NCBI GenBank assembly: GCA_024697945.1
Contig: JAILRU010000076.1
Location: 1-53,486 of the forward strand
Direction: 5' to 3'
DNA from: Bacteroidaceae bacterium
GTDB taxonomy: Bacteria; Bacteroidota; Bacteroidia; Bacteroidales; Bacteroidaceae
DNA length: 53,486 nucleotides
The notes under the pieces were generated by a model. The model ran no database searches. It had not been told where the DNA came from and saw only the letters and a program-made list of their open reading frames with translations. Shown here piece after piece: positions 35,247 through 45,879 of this stretch; the stretch's first letter is position 1, and each line of letters opens with the position of its first letter. The position numbers were made by a program, and so were the translations under genes.

Positions 35247-38200
35247 CTACTCAGCAAGGACATTAAACTCGGCTCCGCTGGCGAAGTCGGCCCCATTCTG
35301 ACTGCTGAGAGCGGTAAAACGGAGATAACGGGCTTTCATGGGTTGTGTGAAGAGCACCTTCTTCTCCTTAGCATTGTTCTCGAAGTTGCCTTCACAAACG
35401 GTATCGCTCCATGTTTTGCCATCCTGACTCACCTGCACCTTGTAACCCTTGATGTTACCATTGGGACTGCCGTCCTGGCGGGGCAGATAGGAGAAGCCCT
35501 TGATGAGCTTCGTCTCGCCACAGTCGAAATCCACCCAATGCGGGTACTTGGGCACGGTAATACTGTACATCGTGTGCCAGATGGTGGAAGGGTCGTTATC
35601 CACCAGGTTCTTGGCATAGCCGCCATCAGGTCCTTCCTCACTGCTTACGTAAACCACCTCGACAGGCACTTTCTCGATGCGCTCGAAGGTCGCCGACGTC
35701 TTTACTTCCTCGCCGCCATCATACCATGCATAGACCGTTCCGCCCTCGCGAAGGCTGAAGGGTTTGGTGTACTTCTGCACTTTGCCCTTGCCAACACTAT
35801 AGCTGAGGGGAAGTGCCTCGCCGTCGGAGTTGGTGTCGCCAATAATGGTGACCTTGCCTGCCTTGTCGCGCAAAATGGCGACAGGACAGGGGAAAGTCCT
35901 TCTCTTGCTAAACCCAGAGGCTTCTTCTTTATCAAAGAAAGGACAAATGGTGAGCTTCATCTGATGCAGTTCACCGAGGACTCTGTCCGGCTTCAACGGT
36001 CCGCCTTGGCCGCAACTGTTGCCGCCCAAACCATTCACGGCACAGTCAAGATGGAGATATGTGCCGTCGCTCTTGGGAAGTTCGTGCGGATGCTGGGCAA
36101 GCGTCATTTGTAGAGCACTCCACGGCAGCGCAGAGGTACTCATCGTCCCGAGTTCGCTGGAGAATGCCAAGCCGTTACCTTCCTCATCTTGTAAAGCACA
36201 CCAACGCACATCCTCGCGGTTGCCCATGCTCTGGGGCTTGGGGAAAGGTACAAACTGCTCCTGCACCATGCTGTGGTAAAGCCCGACGAAAGAACCGGTC
36301 TTGCGGTCGTTGTAGTTGTTCAAGGGCCCGCGTCCGTAGTAAGAATATTGGTTGAATCGGCTCGGGAGCTTCACCTCATAACCCAAACGGGGCAGCGGCA
36401 AGTCGGGATCACTCGTGATGATACTGCTTGCAAGCACTACAACACCATCTGGATAGACATTGTAGAACTGTGTTGTCGTAAAGGAAACCGTCTCGCTGTC
36501 GCCTGTCGCATCGGCAACGCTCTCATAGGGTTGGCCAGCTTTTCCTGCACGATGTTTCGCACCGCCACTGCCTTTGGCTTGGCTCACGACAGTATAAGCG
36601 ATAAGCACAGAGCCAAAGGGCGCATCGGTAACGACTGGCTTGCCCTGTACTTTATGCTGCAAGTCGTACAGTCCCTGCTGGAACCATTGGTCTCTTGCCC
36701 AGTTATCGTTATCGACTGGAGCACGGAAAGCGGACAACAGCAGCGGGGAATCCTCGAGAATGGTCTTGCCTTCGAACTGTATTCCACAAAGGCTGCCGGT
36801 CTCATTGTCAAAAGTGAAATCGAAGTCCTTGCCGCTCACGATTGTCTTGCCGCCTTTGTCAGTCACCTTCAAAGTGCCCTTCTTAATGGCGTAAAAAGGC
36901 ACCCATGTGTTCCCAAGGAACAACTGCTCTGCCATCTGCACATAGCCCTTCTTTGCCCACGGCATGTCCTGCTTCAGTCGGAACTCGATGTTCAGGAAGT
37001 ACTCGCCTTCGTAGGTCATATCAACAGGGAAGGAGCATTGCACATCCATACGCGGCAGGATGTCCTCCTGCAAAGTAATGGGTTCCCCTCCTATCATTAT
37101 AGTGTCTCCGTCATGGAGGAGGAACGCCACAATATCGTAAGTGTCCTTATATATCGGTTCGAAGTAGTTCTTGTTGAAGATGGTAAAGTGTACCACCGCA
37201 TCACTCTCTTTGTTTGATATCGAGTCGAGCTTCACGCCAACATTCTGATAGACTTTTTTCACCTCAAAGTACTGTGGCTTCGGGGTGAAGTCGGGCAGCA
37301 AGATGCCGTTCATGCAGAACATGCCATCGTTGGGCCAGTCACCGTGGTCACCACCATAGCCCAAGTACTTTGTGCCGTCTTCTGTATAAGTGTCAATAGC
37401 CTGGTCCACCCAGTCCCAGATGGCACCGCCGCAGAAGAAGTTCGTACTCTCGATAGCCTCCCAGTAATCCACGAGATTACCCAAAGAATTGCCCATGGAA
37501 TGGGCATATTCCGAGATATGATAGGGGTACTTGATGCCTTTGTCCGTCCCCTTGACAGCATAGCGCACCCAATCGACGCTGGGATATTGGTTGGAACCCA
37601 TATCGACGATGTTATTGTTGCGTTCGTACTGAACAGGACGACTTGTATCAAAGGCCTTGATGGCATTATAGGCTGCTACGAAATTCTCGCCGGGACCAGC
37701 CTCGTTGCCCAAGCTCCAGATGACAATGCTGGGATGGTTCATATGAGAATGTACCATCTCCATGTTGCGGGCAACATGAGCAGCACGCCATTCCATCGGG
37801 TGCGAAAGACTCGCTTCACCATAATAGTACTCGTGGCTCTCTATGTTGGCCTCGTCCTCAAGGTAAAGACCGTACTTGTCAGCAAGGTAGTACCAGTAGG
37901 GGTCGTTGCTGTAGTGCGAGAGGCGGACGTGATTGATGTTGCCACGCTTCATAATCATCACCTCCTCGGTCATCTGTTCGCGCGTGATGGCGTGACCTGT
38001 GGAGGGATTCGTCTCGTGACGGTTCACGCCCTTGAGTTTCACGGGCTGGCCGTTGACATAGAAGTAGCGTCCGGCCAGTCCGAATTCATCGTCTCCAGCT
38101 TCCGTATCGCGTATCTCAACGGTACGAATGCCGAAATAGGTTGAAGTGCAGTCAAGCAGGTTTCCCCTCTTGTCCTTCAGCTCTGCCACAAGGACATAGC

Positions 38201-39296
38201 GATAAGGCGCCTCGGCACTCCAAAGAAGCGGTTCCCTGATGTTCACCAAAGTCTGTGCCGAAGTAATGGTGGCCACGCCCATCGGCACAACCTTGGCCGA
38301 CACACAGCGCACGGAGTCTGCCGTCTCGTCGGAATAGATGCCGACGGGATAGACGGTATAGGTCATCTTCAGGCCTTTCATAGTCCTTTCCGTGAAATTG
38401 CTGAGCTTGCGGTCTATGCGGATGATGGCACCGCTCCTGTCACCCAGTTCCATCGTTCGCACGGTGAGGTCGCTGATTTGCACCTTCGGTATAGCCGTGA
38501 GGTAGGTGCTGCGGAAGATGCCGGGCAGACGGAACATGTCCTGTGCTTCAAGGAAAGAGCCGTCGCTGCTGCGATATACTTCTACGGCCAATGTGTTCTC
38601 GCCATTTTGCAGGAAGTCGGTAATGTCGAAACGTGCCGTGTTGCGACTGTTCTTGCTGAAGCCCACGTAGCGTCCGTTAATCCAAAGATAGAAGAAGCTG
38701 TCAACACCATCAAAGTTGAGGATAATCTGGCGTCCCTTCCAATCAGCAGGCATCGTAAAGGAGCGGCGGTAGGAACCCACCTCGTTGCGATACTTATAGG
38801 TCGTCCAGCGCTGGTCTTTCGGCTCGCGCATCACCCCCTCACGCCAGTCGTCCTTCTTCACCTCGTGATAGAAGATGACAGGTTGGTTGACGTAGATGGG
38901 CAAGCCATACTTCATCTCGCCATGTTTGCCTAATCCCTGCACGTTCCAGCAGCCAGGTACTTTGATATCGTCCCATTTAGAGACATCGTAAGAGGTGTCT
39001 GCAAAGTTTTTTGGTCGCTCTTCGGGATTGGCAGACCAATGGAATTTCCAGATGCCGTCAAGGCTCTGGTAATACTTGCTACCCTCAGGGAGGACAGAGC
39101 GTGCTGTCTCAGCATCGGCAAAATGGAAGATGTAGGCATGCGGCTGCAACTTGTTCAGCGACAGCTTTTCAGGACTCTGCCACTCAGTGCCATCAGGTTC
39201 CGAAGCTTGTCCGTAAAGGAAACCCTTGAGGGTATTATCAGCACTGGCACTAACAGCAAGTGCGGAAAAGAAAAGGATTGAAAGGATGTTTTTCAT
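35247..39296 (-). CDS. Secreted GH2 beta-galactosidase with C-terminal F5/8-type domain
   Basis: 1349 residues from the chosen ATG at 39294-39296 (MKNILSILFFSALAVSASAD, a good signal peptide cut after ASA); an in-frame ATG 24 bp upstream would bury it. LacZ-type domain order: sugar-binding jelly roll (SLDGIWKFHWSANPEERPKNF), Ig-like domain, TIM barrel, second Ig-like domain and Bgal_small_N. The acid/base is E532 in SLGNEAGPG and the nucleophile E596 in ISEYAHSMGNS. About 130 C-terminal residues form a discoidin-like F5/8 type C domain (NLVDNDPSTIWHT...ARYLRFTALSS), which may bind glycans. It is predicted to act on beta-galactosides in the periplasm or at the surface. It lies 49 bp downstream of a sugar kinase gene and is probably cotranscribed. 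Confidence 0.92.
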   Translation of the reverse strand: MKNILSILFFSALAVSASADNTLKGFLYGQASEPDGTEWQSPEKLSLNKLQPHAYIFHFADAETARSVLPEGSKYYQSLDGIWKFHWSANPEERPKNFADTSYDVSKWDDIKVPGCWNVQGLGKHGEMKYGLPIYVNQPVIFYHEVKKDDWREGVMREPKDQRWTTYKYRNEVGSYRRSFTMPADWKGRQIILNFDGVDSFFYLWINGRYVGFSKNSRNTARFDITDFLQNGENTLAVEVYRSSDGSFLEAQDMFRLPGIFRSTYLTAIPKVQISDLTVRTMELGDRSGAIIRIDRKLSNFTERTMKGLKMTYTVYPVGIYSDETADSVRCVSAKVVPMGVATITSAQTLVNIREPLLWSAEAPYRYVLVAELKDKRGNLLDCTSTYFGIRTVEIRDTEAGDDEFGLAGRYFYVNGQPVKLKGVNRHETNPSTGHAITREQMTEEVMIMKRGNINHVRLSHYSNDPYWYYLADKYGLYLEDEANIESHEYYYGEASLSHPMEWRAAHVARNMEMVHSHMNHPSIVIWSLGNEAGPGENFVAAYNAIKAFDTSRPVQYERNNNIVDMGSNQYPSVDWVRYAVKGTDKGIKYPYHISEYAHSMGNSLGNLVDYWEAIESTNFFCGGAIWDWVDQAIDTYTEDGTKYLGYGGDHGDWPNDGMFCMNGILLPDFTPKPQYFEVKKVYQNVGVKLDSISNKESDAVVHFTIFNKNYFEPIYKDTYDIVAFLLHDGDTIMIGGEPITLQEDILPRMDVQCSFPVDMTYEGEYFLNIEFRLKQDMPWAKKGYVQMAEQLFLGNTWVPFYAIKKGTLKVTDKGGKTIVSGKDFDFTFDNETGSLCGIQFEGKTILEDSPLLLSAFRAPVDNDNWARDQWFQQGLYDLQHKVQGKPVVTDAPFGSVLIAYTVVSQAKGSGGAKHRAGKAGQPYESVADATGDSETVSFTTTQFYNVYPDGVVVLASSIITSDPDLPLPRLGYEVKLPSRFNQYSYYGRGPLNNYNDRKTGSFVGLYHSMVQEQFVPFPKPQSMGNREDVRWCALQDEEGNGLAFSSELGTMSTSALPWSALQMTLAQHPHELPKSDGTYLHLDCAVNGLGGNSCGQGGPLKPDRVLGELHQMKLTICPFFDKEEASGFSKRRTFPCPVAILRDKAGKVTIIGDTNSDGEALPLSYSVGKGKVQKYTKPFSLREGGTVYAWYDGGEEVKTSATFERIEKVPVEVVYVSSEEGPDGGYAKNLVDNDPSTIWHTMYSITVPKYPHWVDFDCGETKLIKGFSYLPRQDGSPNGNIKGYKVQVSQDGKTWSDTVCEGNFENNAKEKKVLFTQPMKARYLRFTALSSQNGADFASGAEFNVLAE

Positions 39297-39345
39297 AGAA
39301 GTTATGGAATCCCGTCCCATTAGGAAGGAATTTCTGAATTGTGGA

Positions 39346-40278
39346 TTATGGATTGTTATTTATAGATTGTGAATTAATATAGTTTTCTGTGTTGCGGCAG
39401 GTTTCTCCTGCAAAGCGGCAAGCTGTGGCGATGAGGCGTTGCCAAGCATCGCGTCCCAGACTTGGCAGGCTCTCGAGCATGATATTCTCCCAAATGAGGG
39501 CGCAGGCAAAGCCGGCATTGAAGCTGTCGCCCGCACCAACGGTACTCACCACATCGGTAATGGGTGGGACCTGGAAATCGTAACAGCCCGCAGGCGTGCA
39601 GACCGTGATTTGTTCGGCACCAGCAGTACAGATAAAGTAAGGGCAATAGCGGCTGATATACATATTATATATATGTAAGGCATCGCGCGATGCAAACATC
39701 ACATCAAAATCATCGGCGCTGCCACGTACAATAGTGCTTTGGCGGAAGTTCTGCTGAATAGTCGGCATCAGGGACTCCAGTTCATGCAGATGATTGCGGC
39801 GGAAGTTGAGGTCGTAATAAACGATGGCACCTGCCCCAGCAGCACGTTCGAGCAGCTGCATTATCAGCGGTCGCATACCAGTACAGGCTGCATAGTATGA
39901 GCCATAAAGGAGAACATCGCCACGCCTCATCTCTGGCAACGTCCAACTGTCTGCCACATGTGGAGTTGATTTGTAGAAAGAGTAGGTGGCATCGCCGTTC
40001 TCGCCAATGAAAGCCAGACTGATGGAACTCTTCTCGTCCTGTCGCATCTGGAAATGCTCAGTCCCGACGCTGTTGGAGCGCAGGAAATCTATCGTCTGCT
40101 GTCCCACAATGTCTGCACCAGTATAGCCGACAAACGTACAGGGAACACCAGCACGCCCCACGCTGATAATGCTATTGAAGCTACTGCCGCCCGGAACTGC
40201 CGCCACAGGCTGTCCGTCACGAAAGAGGATATCCAGAATGGTCTCCCCTACACCTACTACTTTTCTGCTGTTTTCCAT
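39346..40278 (-). CDS. PfkB-family sugar kinase (fructokinase-like)
   Basis: 310 residues, cytoplasmic ribokinase/PfkB family. The N-terminal motif GGSSFNSIISVGRAG (about residues 30-44) and the ATP/anion-hole signature TVGAGDSFNAGF (near residue 250, with catalytic Asp in GAGDS) are intact. Such enzymes phosphorylate fructose or related sugars; the exact substrate cannot be read from sequence. It precedes the beta-galactosidase by 49 bp in the same direction, suggesting a small sugar-use operon. The N-terminus MENSRKVVGVGETILDILF matches the family, and the promoter sits 12 bp upstream of the ATG. Confidence 0.88.
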   Translation of the reverse strand: MENSRKVVGVGETILDILFRDGQPVAAVPGGSSFNSIISVGRAGVPCTFVGYTGADIVGQQTIDFLRSNSVGTEHFQMRQDEKSSISLAFIGENGDATYSFYKSTPHVADSWTLPEMRRGDVLLYGSYYAACTGMRPLIMQLLERAAGAGAIVYYDLNFRRNHLHELESLMPTIQQNFRQSTIVRGSADDFDVMFASRDALHIYNMYISRYCPYFICTAGAEQITVCTPAGCYDFQVPPITDVVSTVGAGDSFNAGFACALIWENIMLESLPSLGRDAWQRLIATACRFAGETCRNTENYINSQSINNNP

Positions 40279-40289
40279 ATTTTGTTTGG

Positions 40290-40320
40290 CAAAGATACGA
40301 AGGTTAATTCAAAATTCAAA
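40290..40320 (-). promoter_or_regulatory. Promoter of the kinase/beta-galactosidase operon
   Basis: Minus strand TTTG (40317-40320), 19 bp, TATCTTTG (40290-40297). Only about 11 bases separate the -7 box from the ATG at 40278, so the mRNA is almost leaderless. Confidence 0.8.
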
Positions 40321-40334
40321 ATTCAAAATTCAAA
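40307..40334. repeat. Four tandem ATTCAAA units (second copy)
   Basis: Same 4 x 7 bp array as at 35165-35192, again starting 9 bp beyond the -7 box and preceded by the same ACGAAGGTTA sequence. Confidence 0.85.
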
Positions 40335-40450
40335 ATTATGTAAAAAAGTGAAAAATGAAGGATTATTTTAGGCAATATGTGAAAATGCACAATTATTCTT
40401 TGCTAAAAACAAAAGAACACAGTACTTTATGCTATTTTTCTGCATTAATA

Positions 40451-40482
40451 TTTGCACATTTCGCAGAAATAGCATACCTTTG
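40451..40482 (+). promoter_or_regulatory. Promoter of the rimP-nusA-infB-suf operon
   Basis: TTTG (40451-40454), 20 bp, TACCTTTG (40475-40482). The leader to the rimP ATG is about 75 bases. No other convincing promoter was seen before sufS ends at 50484. Confidence 0.8.
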
Positions 40483-40564
40483 CACGCGAAAGATGAAGGT
40501 GAGGGGCTCCGAAGTTCCTCACTTTTCTTTAATAAAACCTAAAAACACTAAAACGTAAAGACAC

Positions 40565-41032
40565 ATGATCAGCAAAAGTGCAGTGCAACAAGTCGTGGAA
40601 GAATGGCTTGAAGGCAAAGAGTATTTCCTCGTTGACATCAACATCAGCCCCGATGACCGCATCGTGGTGGAGATAGACCATGCCGACGGCGTATGGATTG
40701 AGGACTGTGCCGACCTGAGCCGCTACATCGAATCGCGCCTGAGCCGTGACGAGGAAGACTATGAACTGGAAGTGGGCAGTGCCGGCCTGGGTCAGCCCTT
40801 CCATGTGCACCGTCAATATGAGATACATGTGGGTCAGGAAGTGGAGACTCAGTTGCACGACGGTCATAAGTACCACGGCACGCTGCTCAGTGTCAGCGAC
40901 GACGGCTTCCAGCTTGGCATCGTACAGAAGGTGAAGGAGGAAGGCAAGAAGCGTCCCGTCACGAAGGAAATTCCCACAGACTTCCGTTTCGACGACGTTG
41001 CCTACACGAAGTACCTCATCAAAGTGAAGTAA
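40565..41032 (+). CDS. rimP: Ribosome maturation factor RimP
   Basis: 155 residues, cytoplasmic 30S assembly factor. The conserved blocks are FLVDINISPDDRIVVEID, a Bacteroidetes version of the RimP N-terminal core, ELEVGSAGLGQPF (usual form EVSSPGLDRPL) and a C-terminal SH3-like part (YHGTLLSVSDDGFQLGI). It lies directly upstream of nusA and infB, the classic order rimP-nusA-infB. First gene of the operon. Confidence 0.93.
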   Translation: MISKSAVQQVVEEWLEGKEYFLVDINISPDDRIVVEIDHADGVWIEDCADLSRYIESRLSRDEEDYELEVGSAGLGQPFHVHRQYEIHVGQEVETQLHDGHKYHGTLLSVSDDGFQLGIVQKVKEEGKKRPVTKEIPTDFRFDDVAYTKYLIKVK

Positions 41033-41112
41033 GGACTAGGTCTAGTAAAGCCTATGATTTCTAGGAAAGCCTAGGACTTCCTAAAAAGCAGAAAGAAACA
41101 AAACAAACAATA

Positions 41113-42375
41113 ATGGCAAAAACAACAAAATCAAAAGAGGCGATAAACATGATAGAGGTTTTCGCCGACTTCAAAGAAAAGAACAACATCGACCGTGCCA
41201 CTCTGGTGAGCGTGCTGGAGGAATGCTTCCGCAACGTCCTTGCTAAGATTCACGGCTCCGACGAGAACTACGACATCATCGTCAATCCCGACAAGGGCGA
41301 CTTCGAGATCTACCACAACCGCGTTGTCGTGCCCGACGGCGAAGTGCAAGACGAGAACAAGGAAATTGCGCTGAGCGAGGCACAGCAGATAGAGGATGAC
41401 TACGAGATAGGCGAGGAGGTCAGCCAGCGTGTTGATATGTCGGAGTTCGGACGTCGCGCCATCCTGCAGCTGCGCCAGACACTTGCCAGCCGCATCATGG
41501 AACTGGAGTACGACTCCCTCTACAACGAATACAAGGACCGCGAGGGCGAAGTCATCAGCGCCGAGGTCTATCAGACTTGGAAGCGCGAGACACTCCTCAT
41601 GGACGAAGAGGGCAACGAACTGCTGCTGCCCCGTCAGGAACAGATACCCAGTGACTTCTTCCGCAAGGGTGAAAGCACTCGTGCCGTCATCTATCGCGTG
41701 GAGAGTACAGGCGGAAAACCCCGCATCATTCTGAGCCGCACCGCACCCGAGTTCCTGCAGCGCATGCTTGAGGCAGAGGTGCCGGAAATTCAGGACGGCC
41801 TCATCACCATCCACAAGGTTGCACGCATTCCTGGCGAACGTGCCAAGATTGCTGTGGAGAGCTACGACGACCGCATTGACCCAGTAGGAGCCTGCGTCGG
41901 CGTCAAGGGTAGCCGTCTGCGCGGCATCGTCCATGAGTTGCGCGGTGAAAACATTGACGTGGTAACCTGGACCTCCAATATACAGCTGATGATTACCCGT
42001 GCCCTCAATCCCGCACGTGTCAACAGCGTGGTGCTCAACGATGAGGAGCGCAGGGCAGAAGTCTTCCTTGACCCCGACCAGGTATCACTCGCCATAGGTA
42101 AGGGCGGCCTGAACATCAAGCTTGCCAGCATGCTTGTCGGTTACACCATCGACGTCTTCCGCGAAGTTGACAAAGAAGCCGAGGACGACGACGTTAGCCT
42201 CGATGAATTTACCGATGCCATCGAGCCTTGGATTATCGATGAGCTCAAGAAGATTGGCTTCGAGACAGCGCGTGACGTTCTGGGTGCTCAGCGCGAAATG
42301 ATTATACAGAATGCCGACCTCGAGGAAGAAACCGTTGATGAAGTACTGCGCATCCTGAAGGAAGAGTTTGAGTAG
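41113..42375 (+). CDS. nusA: Transcription termination/antitermination protein NusA
   Basis: 420 residues. An N-terminal RNA-polymerase-binding domain (about 1-135, EAINMIEVFADFKEKNNI) is followed by an S1-like region and tandem KH domains (GACVGVKGSRLRGIVHELRGENIDVV and LAIGKGGLNIKLAS). The acidic C-terminal repeats of enterobacterial NusA are absent, as is normal outside Proteobacteria; a short helical tail ends the protein. The 80-bp gap after rimP contains repeated CTAGG/CCTAG words. Part of the rimP-nusA-infB operon. Confidence 0.95.
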   Translation: MAKTTKSKEAINMIEVFADFKEKNNIDRATLVSVLEECFRNVLAKIHGSDENYDIIVNPDKGDFEIYHNRVVVPDGEVQDENKEIALSEAQQIEDDYEIGEEVSQRVDMSEFGRRAILQLRQTLASRIMELEYDSLYNEYKDREGEVISAEVYQTWKRETLLMDEEGNELLLPRQEQIPSDFFRKGESTRAVIYRVESTGGKPRIILSRTAPEFLQRMLEAEVPEIQDGLITIHKVARIPGERAKIAVESYDDRIDPVGACVGVKGSRLRGIVHELRGENIDVVTWTSNIQLMITRALNPARVNSVVLNDEERRAEVFLDPDQVSLAIGKGGLNIKLASMLVGYTIDVFREVDKEAEDDDVSLDEFTDAIEPWIIDELKKIGFETARDVLGAQREMIIQNADLEEETVDEVLRILKEEFE

Positions 42376-42441
42376 TCCATAGTTCATAGTCCATAGTCCA
42401 AATTCATAGTCCATATATTCATAGTTATTCACTCTTCATAA

Positions 42442-45366
42442 ATGAGCATTAGATTAAATAAAGTAACGAAAGAGTTCAACATCGGACTGCAGACAGCTGT
42501 TGAGTTTCTCCAGAAGAAAGGTTTCGGCGAGGTTGAGGCCAACCCCAACTCAAAGATAACCGAGGAGCAATATGCAGCGCTGCAGAGAGAGTTTAGCTCC
42601 GACAAGGGACTGCGTAAGGAAGCTACGCAACTCATTCAGCAGCACATTGGTCAATCCAAGGAACGCAAGGTGACGGCCAAGCCAAAGCCCGTGGAGGAAA
42701 TACAGATAGAGGCTCCCAAGGTGACTGGTCCCAAAATTTTGGGACGCATAGACCTGGAGGGCAAAAAGACTGAGGCTGCAAAGCCTGAGGCAGCTCCGAC
42801 TGTGCCTGAGCGAAGCGAAGAATCCAAGCCAGAACCGAAGCCTGTAAAGAAAAAAGAGGCTAAGACAACTAAGGAGGCAGAAGCCGAGGTTGCTACTCCA
42901 AAAGAAGAGCCGGTTGCTCCTGTCGTTCCTAAGGAAGAGCCCGCTTTGCCTGAGCAGAAAGAAGCCTCTGACGGGCAGCCTCAGAAAGAAGAGGAGCATG
43001 TTCAGCCTGCATCTGACCATGAGGAAATTTCGTCTGCGCTTGAGCAAAGCGAAGTTCCTGAAGAGAAGCCAGAGGAAAAGCCAGAGGAAGAAGTGTTCCG
43101 CCTCAAACCGGATGCCAGCGCAATTCCCAACCTGACAATCAAGGGTAAGATTGACCTGAGCAGCCTGAACCAGAACACACGTCCGAAGAAGAAGTCGCAC
43201 GAGGAGCGCCGTCGAGAGCGCAACGGTCAGGATGGTCAAAGCGGTCAGGGAGGCGAACGCAAGAAACGCCTTCGCGTTGGCAAGGAGCGTGTTGACGTCA
43301 ATGCCGTAGCAAATCAGCAGCAGGGTGGCCAGAGTAACCAAAATAACAAGAATCAGAAGAACAATGGTTCGGGTCAAGCGCAGAATCAGAACAACGGTGG
43401 CGGAAAGAACAAGAAGCAGAAGAACCATCCCAAGCAGACTCCTATTCAGCCTGAGGTAAGCGACGAAGAGGTTGCAAAGCAAGTACGCGAAACTTTGGCT
43501 CGCCTCACCAGCAAGGGCAGTAAAATGGGCAAGGGTGCCAAGTATCGCCGTGAGAAGCGCGAAGCCATCCGTCAAGGCATGGAGGAGGAACTGGCCAACG
43601 AGGCAGCAGAGAGCAAGGTTCTCAAGCTGACCGAGTTCGTCACCGCCAACGAGCTTGCCACTATGATGAACGTGCCTGTCACCAGTATTATTGCCACGTG
43701 CATGAGCATCGGCATCATGGTCAGCATCAACCAACGCATGGATGCCGAGACCATTAACCTCGTTGCAGAAGAATTCGGATTTACCACAGAATATGTCAGC
43801 GCAGAAGTCAGTGCTGCTGTCAGCGAGGAAGAGGACGACGAAGCGGACCTCGTGCCACGCGCTCCCATCGTTACCGTCATGGGTCATGTGGACCACGGTA
43901 AGACCTCGTTGCTCGATTACATCCGTCAGACCAACGTCATTGCCGGTGAGGCAGGCGGTATCACGCAGCATATCGGTGCCTACAATGTTACACTTGACGA
44001 TGGACGTCACGTTACGTTCCTCGATACGCCTGGCCATGAAGCTTTCACAGCCATGCGTGCCCGTGGTGCACAAGTTACCGATATTGCCATCATCATTGTG
44101 GCTGCCGACGACGACATCATGCCACAGACAAAGGAGGCTATTGCGCATGCTACAGCAGCCAATGTGCCCATCGTCTTTGCCATCAACAAGATTGATAAGC
44201 CTGGTGCCAATCCCGACAAGATAAAGGAAGGCTTGGCCAACATGAATTTCCTTGTCGAGGAATGGGGTGGTAAGTACCAGAGTCAGGACATCAGTGCCAA
44301 GAAAGGTACCGGTGTGGCAGACCTCTTGGAGAAAGTGCTTCTGGAGGCCGAGATGCTTGACCTTAAGGCCAATCCCAACCGCAAGGCAACGGGTTCCATT
44401 ATCGAATCCAGTTTGGACAAGGGTCGTGGCTATGTGGCTACGGTACTCGTCAGCAACGGTACACTGCATGTGGGTGACATTATACTTGCCGGTACGAACT
44501 ACGGCCGTGTCAAGGCCATGCTCAATGAACGCGGACAGCGCGTGCAGGAGATTGGACCTTCACAGGCTGCAACAGTTCTTGGCCTAAACGGAGCACCTCA
44601 GGCAGGTGATACTTTCCATGTTATGGATTCCGACCAAGAGGCTCGCGAGATTGCCAGCAAGCGTGAACAGTTGGCTCGCGAACAGGGTTTGCGCACCATG
44701 AAGCGTCGCGGACTGGAAGAGTTGGCTCATAACATTGCGCTGGGTGGTGTTCAGGAACTCAACCTCATCGTCAAGGGTGACGTAGACGGTTCCATCGAGG
44801 CACTCAGCGACTCACTTATCAAACTCTCGACAGAAAAAGTTCAGGTCAACGTCATCTATAAGGCCGTTGGTCAAATCAGCGAAAGCGACGTCAACATGGC
44901 AGCTGCAGCTGAGAACTGCTTCATAGTCGGCTTCCAGGTGCGTCCCTCTGTCGCAGCACGCCGTTTGGCAGACCAAATGGATGTTGATATCCGCCTCTAT
45001 AGTGTCATCTACGATGCAATCGAGGAAGTGAAGGATGCTATGGAAGGCATGCTCTCCCCCGAAATCAAGGAGGAGGTAACGGCACAGGTCGAGGTGCGTC
45101 AGGTATATCACATCACCAAGGTAGGTACTGTGGCTGGTGCTTATGTTGTCGATGGCAAGGTCAGCCGTACCAACAAGGCACGAGTCGTGCGCGACGGTAT
45201 TGTGGTATTCACCGGAGCTATCAATGCCCTCAAACGTTTCAAGGACGACGTCAAGGAAGTTAGCACTAACTTCGAGTGTGGTATTTCGCTGGTAGGCTAC
45301 AATGACTTGCGCGAAGGCGATATGATAGAGACCTTCCAGGAGATTGAAATCAAGGCAACGCTGTAA
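42442..45366 (+). CDS. infB: Translation initiation factor IF-2
   Basis: 974 residues. A short IF2_N domain is followed by a long low-complexity region (about 60-390) rich in E, K, P, then Q, N and G. The translational GTPase core carries G1 GHVDHGKT (481-488), G3 DTPGHE (from 528) and G4 NKID (582-585). The C-terminal IF-2 domains end with IEIKATL. It brings initiator tRNA to the 30S subunit. The 66-bp gap before it is full of CATAGT words. cvpA starts with the base right after the infB stop. Confidence 0.97.
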   Translation: MSIRLNKVTKEFNIGLQTAVEFLQKKGFGEVEANPNSKITEEQYAALQREFSSDKGLRKEATQLIQQHIGQSKERKVTAKPKPVEEIQIEAPKVTGPKILGRIDLEGKKTEAAKPEAAPTVPERSEESKPEPKPVKKKEAKTTKEAEAEVATPKEEPVAPVVPKEEPALPEQKEASDGQPQKEEEHVQPASDHEEISSALEQSEVPEEKPEEKPEEEVFRLKPDASAIPNLTIKGKIDLSSLNQNTRPKKKSHEERRRERNGQDGQSGQGGERKKRLRVGKERVDVNAVANQQQGGQSNQNNKNQKNNGSGQAQNQNNGGGKNKKQKNHPKQTPIQPEVSDEEVAKQVRETLARLTSKGSKMGKGAKYRREKREAIRQGMEEELANEAAESKVLKLTEFVTANELATMMNVPVTSIIATCMSIGIMVSINQRMDAETINLVAEEFGFTTEYVSAEVSAAVSEEEDDEADLVPRAPIVTVMGHVDHGKTSLLDYIRQTNVIAGEAGGITQHIGAYNVTLDDGRHVTFLDTPGHEAFTAMRARGAQVTDIAIIIVAADDDIMPQTKEAIAHATAANVPIVFAINKIDKPGANPDKIKEGLANMNFLVEEWGGKYQSQDISAKKGTGVADLLEKVLLEAEMLDLKANPNRKATGSIIESSLDKGRGYVATVLVSNGTLHVGDIILAGTNYGRVKAMLNERGQRVQEIGPSQAATVLGLNGAPQAGDTFHVMDSDQEAREIASKREQLAREQGLRTMKRRGLEELAHNIALGGVQELNLIVKGDVDGSIEALSDSLIKLSTEKVQVNVIYKAVGQISESDVNMAAAAENCFIVGFQVRPSVAARRLADQMDVDIRLYSVIYDAIEEVKDAMEGMLSPEIKEEVTAQVEVRQVYHITKVGTVAGAYVVDGKVSRTNKARVVRDGIVVFTGAINALKRFKDDVKEVSTNFECGISLVGYNDLREGDMIETFQEIEIKATL

Positions 45367-45879
45367 GTGGACATTCTTTTACTCATTCTGCTGTCCGTTG
45401 GTTTTATCATCGGACTAATATCGGGAGCCGTCAAGCAGATTATCTCGCTTGCGGCTTTCGTGATAGGCTTTATCATAGCATGTCTTTACTACCAGAGGGT
45501 AGGAGAAATGTTGGACAGTTTCTTGTCAATACCAATGCTCAGCAAGGTGGTGGCGTTCTTTCTGTTGTGGATCATCGTCCCTGTTGTGGCGGAGTTGGTG
45601 AGTAAACTGCTCACGTCTTTACTGGACAAATTGTGTGTCATGGGGATGCTCAATCGACTATTGGGAGGCATCTTCGGTTTGGCAAAATACGCCCTTGTCT
45701 TGGGCGCACTCATCTGGTTCTTCTCTTCTACACATATGATTAAGAAAGAAACGATGCAGAAGTCGAAGTTGTGCCGCCCTCTTAAGGCCGTACCGGAGTA
45801 TGTCTTCAAGGTATTAAAAACATCCCCCTGCCTGCACCCTGCCCCCACAGGAGGTGAGAAAGGAATGGTAAATGAGTGA
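45367..45879 (+). CDS. cvpA: CvpA-family inner membrane protein
   Basis: 170 residues starting at a GTG that directly follows the infB stop codon, so translation is coupled. Four hydrophobic segments (about 2-20, 23-40, 58-80 and 98-118) and the motif [19 protein letters not shown] fit CvpA (colicin V production), whose molecular function is unclear. The last 20 residues ([19 protein letters not shown]) are encoded by a C-rich stretch ending in AGGAGGTGAG and look like read-through into the sufB ribosome-binding region; the stop overlaps sufB by 8 bp. Confidence 0.85.
   Translation: MDILLLILLSVGFIIGLISGAVKQIISLAAFVIGFIIACLYYQRVGEMLDSFLSIPMLSKVVAFFLLWIIVPVVAELVSKLLTSLLDKLCVMGMLNRLLGGIFGLAKYALVLGALIWFFSSTHMIKKETMQKSKLCRPLKAVPEYVFKVLKTSPCLHPAPTGGEKGMVNE

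Noticed and set aside
42550..44469. 639-codon frame opposite infB
   Set aside because: It is the antisense of a secure IF-2 gene, and its composition reflects the complement of K/E/Q-rich codons.
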